From Trileptium ribeirensis (taxonomy: Eukaryota > Nematoda > Enoplea > Enoplida > Thoracostomopsidae), in the NCBI GenBank assembly GCA_030248225.1, contig JASANE010005250.1, positions 1 to 26,825 of the forward strand: DNA of 26,825 nt. Reading direction: 5' to 3'. Below the pieces are notes generated by a model. The model was not told the origin of the DNA. It worked only from the letters and a program-made list of their open reading frames with translations, and did no database searches. Positions within the stretch are counted from its first letter, which is position 1; every line of letters begins with the position of its first letter. Positions 19,805 through 26,825 of this stretch are shown piece by piece. Position numbers and translations under genes: made by a program.

Positions 19805-19865
19805 CCCGCTGATTGGCTACTCCATACTTTGCGGGAAAACGATGGACTTCTCTGATTGGTTCTAT
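19805..19865. promoter_or_regulatory. CCAAT, E2F-like, CCAAT cluster (speculative)
   Basis: Two ATTGG (inverted CCAAT) motifs at 19812 and 19855 flank TTTGCGGGAAAAC (19828-19840), which contains the E2F-type core GCGGGAAA. The arrangement resembles cell-cycle promoters. No plausible gene begins nearby: the next plus-strand ATG opens only 16 codons. A 65-codon minus-strand frame overlaps the cluster. Chance is a strong alternative. Confidence 0.15.
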
Positions 19866-19919
19866 GCTTATACTAGTTTCTCTGCAAATATCTGATTGCT
19901 TATTTAATTGCTGGAGCAA

Positions 19920-21500
19920 AATGGTTGTTTGCCAAAATTGGATGGTTCAGTTACGTAATATTGCGCAATAATTTAACTATTTAAAGCTGGAAACCTAAAA
20001 GAAATGCGTCATTTGCGAGTTTTTTTTGTAAAGGCAGTCGAGTGCGTTGTTGCGTAGTTTTAACACTGGGACAATGTGTTCCAGTCGATAATATAAGATT
20101 GGGAGAACATTACATATTGCAATATTTCACCATATATATATGTATAAACAACGAAAACACAAATATAATATATAATATCTCATATCTATCTATGCCATAT
20201 GTCTAGCGAGTAGTTGACATTTTGCGTAGTATATAATATTTATTCCTCCATGTGGGGCAACTGCAACAGTGTATATAGCAAATTTGTTGCTTATTATGTA
20301 TATATTTTTAATTTAATGCACAGACAGTGTTGTTTGTAATAAAAATGCAGGGGGAGCAGTAAACATGACACAACATAATAAAAAATCGGATTATAATACA
20401 TATTCTATAAACATTACCAAACACATTTACTCAAATCTGTGTTACGATCTGTTAGAAAAAGCCTTCCTTCTGCTTCTACAGTGTGGACCAGTGACCTTCT
20501 ATAGGATCGCCAAGCTATGTATATTGTAGAGCGTTATATTAATGTGATCACAGATCTAAGTATATGACGTATATACTTATTGGTTTCTACTTTAGAACTT
20601 TACTTGGGACAAAATTGAAGTGCCTAAATCTATCCATCCACTGTACAGGCGAGTGTGACAATAGCATTTTTAAGCACGTAACACGGACAAGTACAAATAA
20701 ATATGCAAACATATACTTTATTAACAACCATACATTTGAATATTATAGCTACGCTAGTATATTAACACGATATGCGTATCAACTATCAGTGAGGGTCCGT
20801 TGAATTTACATTTGGTAAGATTAATAAGTATAGCTTGACCCTATTTGGCCCGTAAAGTCCCCAGTTGTCTTTAAGCAAATTGCACGTTTTATAATTACTA
20901 CATAAGCTAGCACGACAGATTCATAGCTTAAAATATATTAGCTTCTGCCAAATCATATTAGCAAACTGAAAATATTTATGAGAGAATATTTTATATCTTA
21001 TCCAGCAGCACTTAGCGTTCGTTAGAGTCATTAAAATTTTAGTTTCACAAAACCCATACCAATTTGCTCTGGACCGGTTGGGTCTATACCTTAGTACCTT
21101 AGCGCGCTGTGGATTACATTGTGCAACCCTCTCGTAAAGTAAAATTTGGAACATTATTAAAAAGAGTAATTTTAAAAATCTATATTTCAGATTTAAGCGC
21201 AAGCAGGTATTAAATAAACCTAGTTTTGGTAAAAAGTCATTACTTAAAGGTTAGCATAAAAGGTAATTTTCATTACACCGCTCGTAACAAATAATGGAAT
21301 CAACCGTTGTTGGCATTTATAACCTAGTTACAGCTCTCAAAGGATTTACGGAGTCACATCGTATGTTTACCGTGGCGACAATGGTGGATCCCGTATTATC
21401 CATAAATGTCATTTTACCAGAGATTAAACATTTATTAGGTAATAAAGTTCAATATTGGAGTGGAATCAAAGTTTATGCTACAATGAAGGTGACATTTGAC
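19920..21500. other. AT-rich spacer left of copy B
   Basis: A simple AT/ATAT-rich tract occurs at 20130-20200. Plus-strand frames of 79 codons (20564-20803) and 75 codons (21294-21521) and a minus-strand frame of 93 codons (20921-21202) are open without recognised motifs. The 75-codon frame crosses the left edge of copy B, so it cannot be an intact conserved gene of the repeat. Confidence 0.4.
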
Positions 21501-21847
21501 ATTTCTCTAAGGGTGGAATAGGCGTAGACGAATGATAGCAAGTAAGCATAAATGGACCCATGAAATTTTTGTACCCACAGTCGCTAGTTGCACAGTTCTC
21601 ATTAGCCTATGTTCTGTTCGCTTTTGGCCAACCTACCCTCATTCCCGGATCGCTGCATATCGTCTTCTCTAGAACTTAAATCGCTGGGTCGAGTTACGAT
21701 TTGTGTGCTTTTAAAGAGACAATAATTGCGGAAGTCCTTTTGATTCCCCGTGGTCCTAGGTACAACTTATGCATCATTTACAATATGATGCGTGCGCATG
21801 GTCCTAATTATGTCACGCGTTCAAATGGGCTAGCTACTATGTCACGC

Positions 21848-21929
21848 ACACAGTCCAGCTCGACTATTAAAATTTTGAATAGCCTAGCTAGGCTACGCAT
21901 TTGTCATCGAGTGTCGAGCCGGACTGTGT
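21848..21929. other. Inverted repeat with internal palindrome, copy B
   Basis: Arms at 21848-21863 and 21914-21929 and the palindrome TAGCCTAGCTAGGCTA at 21880-21895 are identical to copy A. Confidence 0.7.
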
Positions 21930-22819
21930 TTTTGTCACGAGGCGTTCAGCTGAGCCCTATTCCTTAAGCCAGAGACTATTTAGTCCGCGAACATTACGTT
22001 TTACTATACGTATCTAAATAATGCCCCAAAAGCGGCATACAGCTTAAAACGTTAATTGAATATATTGAAACAAATGTATAACTTAGAATTAGTGTGAAAA
22101 TACTATAGAACGAAATGCTATTACACTAAGCACAATACTAAATAAAATTTCTCAATTGACAGTTCAGCCGGACGCTCCGTTCGTCACTCAGAGCCTAGAT
22201 AAGCTCCATGTTTGTCACATTAAGACTAGCTAAGCTATAAAAATGTCCCATAGTAGTCCAGCTAAGCTATAGTTCACCCGAACTAGTTGACTTGGACGCG
22301 TGACATAGTTTGGCCCTGGAGCACGCATCTTATCGTAAATGATGCATTAAATCACTTCAGTGGAATACAATAGATGCACGTTCTACATGACTTATTGGGC
22401 TGAGTAAGGCTTGGAGAATTTTTCCATGAGGCGACCGCGGTTAAAATTTTCTCTAAAGTGAATGGCCAATTCAATCAAATCTAGGCGTTGTTTTTCATGT
22501 TCACTGTTTGCCGGCTTGTTTAAAACTCTGTAATTTAGTAGAAAGATCGGCGCTCATGTCGGTCTTGAGGTCGGACGGACTTGAGCCATAGGAAGGAGGA
22601 CGTGTGCCCAAACGGGCCCTGCCGTGTCTACGGGTTGCGTAAAAATTTATTACAGTTGTCTTGAGTTGAGTAAATTTGGGGAAACAAGAAGAATAAATTT
22701 CTAGGATGTGGATTATTTGAGTTTTAGGAAGAGTATTGATCGAGGAAGAGTATTGATCGAGGAAGAGTGTGCTTATGTTGTTCATTTAATTTGTGCTTAG
22801 ATTGGCTTTCTTTTTACAG

Positions 22820-22867
22820 TCTACTTCGTTTATAATTTTCATGCTCTTGTATGCTATATATTCATGG
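22820..22867 (+). other. Possible micro-exon, copy B (speculative)
   Basis: Identical in sequence and splice-like signals to 2125-2172. Confidence 0.15.
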
Positions 22868-23884
22868 GTATGTATAGATACAACACATAATGTCACGTTC
22901 TGTTGGTCATGGTCGTAGTAACTCATAGATCTAGACTTGACAAGATCGGGCACGCAAGCTTAAGTGTAACTAATGTGTTTTCCTTAAAATTATTAGCTTG
23001 AAAGACGCAGACCGATTGACAAAATTTTAGCGCCAAAGCCCTATTCACAACATATGGGTTTAAGCAGTATGTGAAGGCTTGAGGTTACATAGTGGTATGT
23101 GAAGCACCGGAAGATTTGTTACTAAAACAAAAATGTGCATATGATGCGACGGGATGCCGCGATTGCAAGTGGTCCCATGGTCCGCCTTTGTTACTAGGCA
23201 GCTTCTTGACAGAATTAACAAATAAGGTCACCACCGCCATTCCTTAGCGATTCAATTCCTGTCTATGGTACGAACCGTACCTCGGAAGCAGGACCAGAGA
23301 ACAGTTATACAACATTAAGTTTACCCAGGTTCTGGTGAATGTCGGCCCATGGACCAGTACTCTAGTAGGCAATTTTAGCGTAGTTTCGACATAAGCCAAT
23401 GCCACTAAAGAGCCGATAATGGTGAAAATTGTGGTCTGAACATTCGGATTCCTGAATCGGGAACAAAAATACATTGCCAAATGGGCGTTCCACCAAGTGA
23501 AAATTTACCCGATCGGAGGAAAACTTTGGCCGCAGATCCAGCGGGAGCAAAACCCCGGTTTTCTCTTAGCGCCTTGATCGCTGAGTTTTGGGTAATTTTT
23601 GTTTTATTGGCACCGCATTTAGGCTTTCGGTGGACATTCATAGTTTCAGATTCGAGTCATTGATATAGATTGCTTGGATTTATTCACATTTCTCCCTCTC
23701 TGCTCACTGAATGTCAGTCATTGGCACGATGACTGACTCGCTCGCGCTCGCTTAGATAACAGCAACACTCGTGAAATATCAAAAATACGAGCGCTCGTGC
23801 AAAGCGCATCGCAGTGGAAGCGTAGAGTACAGCGCAACAACATAACAACGCAAAACGCAACACAACAACAGCAACGACAAGAAA

Positions 23885-23953
23885 ATGGAAAAGACTAGGA
23901 AAAAGACGAGCGGCACAGAGCAAAATTTAGGGCTCAAGACAGATGTTCATTGA
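23885..23953 (+). CDS. Short ORF of 22 codons, copy B
   Basis: Identical to 3191-3259, behind the same promoter/leader-like block (23699-23884), which carries one substitution relative to copy A. Confidence 0.15.
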   Translation: MEKTRKKTSGTEQNLGLKTDVH

Positions 23954-24214
23954 AGAGATAGGATAGGAAGTTACGTAGACGAGACATGATAGGCAGTTAC
24001 GTAGAAGAGATATGATACGAGTAAGGACCAAAGCGGTGAGGCGGATTAAGGGTGATTCAGCGAGTTGGAACCAGCGAGCCGGTCGTTGTCAACTTTTAGT
24101 GGAATACACATAAATAGGATTGTAAAAATTTTGTAGCAATTTCGGCGCGTCCCGTGCCCCGTACGTGAATGCTGAAGGCCCCCAAAGCGTGAACTATAGT
24201 TAAACTGTAGGCAG

Positions 24215-24469
24215 TTACGATATGTCGTCAAATCTTTTAGGATAACAAAATCGGTCTGCCAGGAGATCGCCGAAACTTGCATAAATTCTCTCCCCACCAA
24301 AATTGGTCGTCGATACTTTTAATTGGGGGCGACCCCTAAGAGTTCTCGAAATAGCGCCCCCAAGAACCATAGCATAGTTTGGAGGATAATCTGCCAGTAA
24401 AATAAATTTCACAGACTTACGACACTGATTCGCTACTTTTCGAGATGGCTGTTTCACCGTGATCATTAA
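24215..24469 (-). other. Candidate minus-strand exon, copy B
   Basis: This is the partner of 3522-3776. The branch-point-like CTAAC, the pyrimidine tract and the CAG acceptor are unchanged. Five silent and three altering substitutions separate the two frames. Confidence 0.25.
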
Positions 24470-24724
24470 CTGAATGGAGAACACAAGAGTTAGGTACTAA
24501 AGAGACCAGGACCCGAGTAGGTTCTGCCCCTCACCCCCAGGCGCCAGAATGAAGGGTTATGCTTCTCGGGCTAAAGTAAGAACCGGGTGGGACACGAATA
24601 GCGACGCAACGCCAACGTAGGACAATTTCAAAGTCACTCCAAAGAACTAGGTTCGGAGAGAAATTAAAAGTTCTCAGTCGAGCAACTCACTCAATGGTAT
24701 CACTAGCGCGATGGGAAATGGCGA

Positions 24725-24816
24725 GTGAGAACATGATGCTGAATAAAACCTGCTACTGAATACAGACCTACTGAATAAAAGTTTATGGTGCTTACGAACA
24801 AACCCTGAATCAGATG
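24725..24816. other. 92-bp block present only in copy B
   Basis: Copy A passes from GGCGA directly to TAGAGTG, while copy B has 92 extra bases between them. The block has three CTGAATA words (two as CTGAATAAAA). No flanking duplication is seen, so whether it is an insertion in B or a deletion in A is open. Confidence 0.85.
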
Positions 24817-25961
24817 TAGAGTGTAATACCAAATGGACATGACGAAAAAGTGGACAGGTTTCAGAGGACGGGGCGGTACCACGCCGACGATTTTATCTGG
24901 TCGGCTAATACAGCCGGCTTGAGGAATTCACAATGTTCTTGAAGCGTAAGAAAACCATTCTTTTCACTATTTGCGTAGTATTGTTTCCACCGCTGTGCGA
25001 TGCTGATGATCATTCTATCAAATAGTGGTTTTTAAGGGAAATTGAAATACCTGTATATGTTACTCTGGAAACGACCCACCCCGATCAAAGTATTGTTCTA
25101 TAGTCGCCCGGCGCGAATACTAACTAATTCCTATATCTCATGCATAGTCAGCCGTTTGAACCATAGTTGGTGAAATTTAGTATAGAACCCGTCCCTACGG
25201 CGGGACAGTAGAAAACTGTATTAGGAGTAACATACGGAATCTGCAGGATTAGGAACGTATACCTGACTAATTTGCCCATTCGTAAACACGTTTTGAGTTG
25301 TGTCGTATCGCGTTTAATGTCCTCTCACAGGAATCTACTTGTACCATAGCTGAATCAATAATAATAACCATGCATTGTTTGATATTACATTTGATTTAAC
25401 GTCAATAACCATGTATAGCTTTTATAACAGGTTTGATTTTATGCCTATAGCCATGTGTCAATTTGTACCATACTCGATTTAATACTCGAGCATTGGGTCG
25501 TATCGTGACTGAATTAGTGGCGTAAACATAACGCATTCGTTCATCATGTCTCAATTCAGTCGCGCATTGTGAACGTGGCGTCCTCATTATAATCTGCCCT
25601 AAGCCGCTAGCACCCTGCAGTACCTACTTATCTCTGGAGGTCTTTTCTCGTCTGTTTTCTTGAACAGTGGTAGCTTCGCGCATTACAGGGGAGAACTTCG
25701 AATCACGCCGAGTATCATCTCTCGACCCATAGCTGAGCAAACAATCGCTAAAATTGGGCGTCGTGGGACTGTTTGTTTCTTGGCCCGACATTTTACGAAT
25801 CGTAGCCGCTCACGTCGTCCCTCCACTCTTTTTTGGACGCTAATGGAAAAGAGTAAAGGTAGCTGTGTTATCCATACAAGTTGCAAGTCGTATTGGTACA
25901 TAATACTCCTGATGCCCTCGTTTAACCTGTATAATAGATAACTTGAATAAAATTTGGAAAA

Positions 25962-26147
25962 TCAACCATTGTGTTCCGTGTTGTTCATCCTAGCAGCGTC
26001 ATATGTTTCTTTCGATTTGCCCATTGGCGCTAGCCAATCGTGCGCGCCGCGGCCTGTGAACGAGAATGTCCCAGGTTCTGACGCGTAGGGTTCGCCATCA
26101 ATGTTGATATAATTATCGACAGAGTGCGAGAGGAGTCCACCAAACAT
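25962..26147 (-). other. Minus-strand 61-codon ORF, copy B
   Basis: Identical at DNA level to 5172-5357. Confidence 0.15.
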
Positions 26148-26825
26148 TCAACAGAAATCACTCAAGAAAATGACACACACAAATCATGGTTAAAATTTAC
26201 TAGGCGAAATATACTGCTCAGAAAAAATAATTGAGGTTAATAAACTACCCACTAGAGCGTCCAACGTAAAAAATTTTGGGACTGTCGGAACCCTGTGCGG
26301 GCCACTTTGGCTAAACATAATTACCGGAATTGAAATCATAGTTGATCTAGCTGAAGACAGAAAATCCATAAATATCATTCCTACTTTTTAAGAAGTCGAA
26401 TCAAACAACTTTCAAGTGAGCTAAGAATAAGGAACATCGGTTAAGCATTATGACCTGTGAGCAGGTGCTCTCAACCACTACTGGTGTTAGAAACCATATC
26501 AAGATACTAGACACGTGCGCAACCAATCGGGCATGGTCCGAACACACCGCGCGAAGCGCACCTGCAAGCTCCATAGTTTCTGTGTCTCTAACCAAGAAAA
26601 GCGTCAAAATAGAAAAATTATGGTCCACCCTTGAAGTTATGATAGCCGGGGTCGTATGGGCATGGTGTTAGGAAGTTGCGCCATGCAGCTGTGTACGTTA
26701 TTACATAAATGTATGTGAAATAAATACGTAAATATCGCTATTTTGAAAATTTCTGTTTAAGTGAGTTTTATAAGCCAACCTAGTAGCTGTGTAAAACACA
26801 CTCTTTAATACGTAAAAATTTTGGT

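Larger units (their letters stand above)
21501..26825 (+). repeat. Long direct repeat, copy B (truncated by window end)
   Basis: This matches 821-6043 throughout, in the same orientation. It differs by scattered substitutions, an 18-bp tandem duplication near 22735-22765 (GTATTGATCGAGGAAGA repeated), a 92-bp extra block at 24725-24816, a rewritten patch at 26468-26500, and single-base indels. One indel (near 23456) breaks the 132-codon minus-strand frame seen in copy A at 2549-2947. Confidence 0.93.

Noticed and set aside
821..26825. The two 5.3-kb copies as LTRs of one giant retroelement
   Set aside because: The 15.4 kb between them holds no gag, protease, reverse transcriptase or integrase-like frames, and no primer binding site was recognised.
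821..26825. Simple tandem duplication of a 20.7-kb unit
   Set aside because: Bases 1-820 do not match 20681-21500, so the similarity is limited to the 5.3-kb segment.

Overview
This window looks like intergenic or heterochromatin-like DNA from an invertebrate animal nuclear genome, possibly an arthropod. It is AT-rich. The longest open frame in 26.8 kb is about 130 codons, and it is broken by an indel in its second copy. There are no bacterial operons, ribosome binding sites or recognisable prokaryotic genes. I found no complete protein-coding gene that I can name. The arthropod suggestion rests on weak cues: a TCAGTC initiator-like motif followed by a CAACAACA-rich leader, and a hAT-type transposon terminus. 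No homology search was possible.

Layout. Bases 1-820 are unique sequence with no identified gene. Bases 821-6043 are copy A of a long direct repeat, and bases 21501-26825 are copy B. The two copies are roughly 97% identical by eye, in the same orientation, with about 15.4 kb between them. Copy B runs off the end of the window. Both copies carry the same candidate functional bits: a long stem with a 16-bp palindrome, a promoter/leader-like block with a short ORF, and a possible minus-strand exon with a good 3' splice site. None of these amounts to a proven gene.

Bases 6044-7620 hold a 195-bp tandem duplication and then unannotated sequence. Bases 7623-11269 form a 3.65-kb structure whose two ends are inverted copies of each other. 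Each end holds a tandem array of 30-bp units built on the perfect palindrome ACATACGACATGTCGTATGT, followed inward by a second array of about 24 bp. This is the architecture of a foldback-type DNA transposon. Its interior holds a 52-bp tandem array, a GC-rich mini-element with short inverted ends, an imperfect hairpin and a hAT-like terminus, but no transposase.

Bases 11270-21500 are AT-rich and gene-poor. They contain two more relatives of the GC-rich mini-element, a degenerate tRNA-Glu-like sequence, an AT-rich zone with recurrent TTAATTAATTAG blocks, and a 33-bp minisatellite. The window is best read as a nest of repeats. The three most notable items are the foldback element with palindromic termini, the dispersed GC-rich island family, and the recent 5.3-kb duplication.
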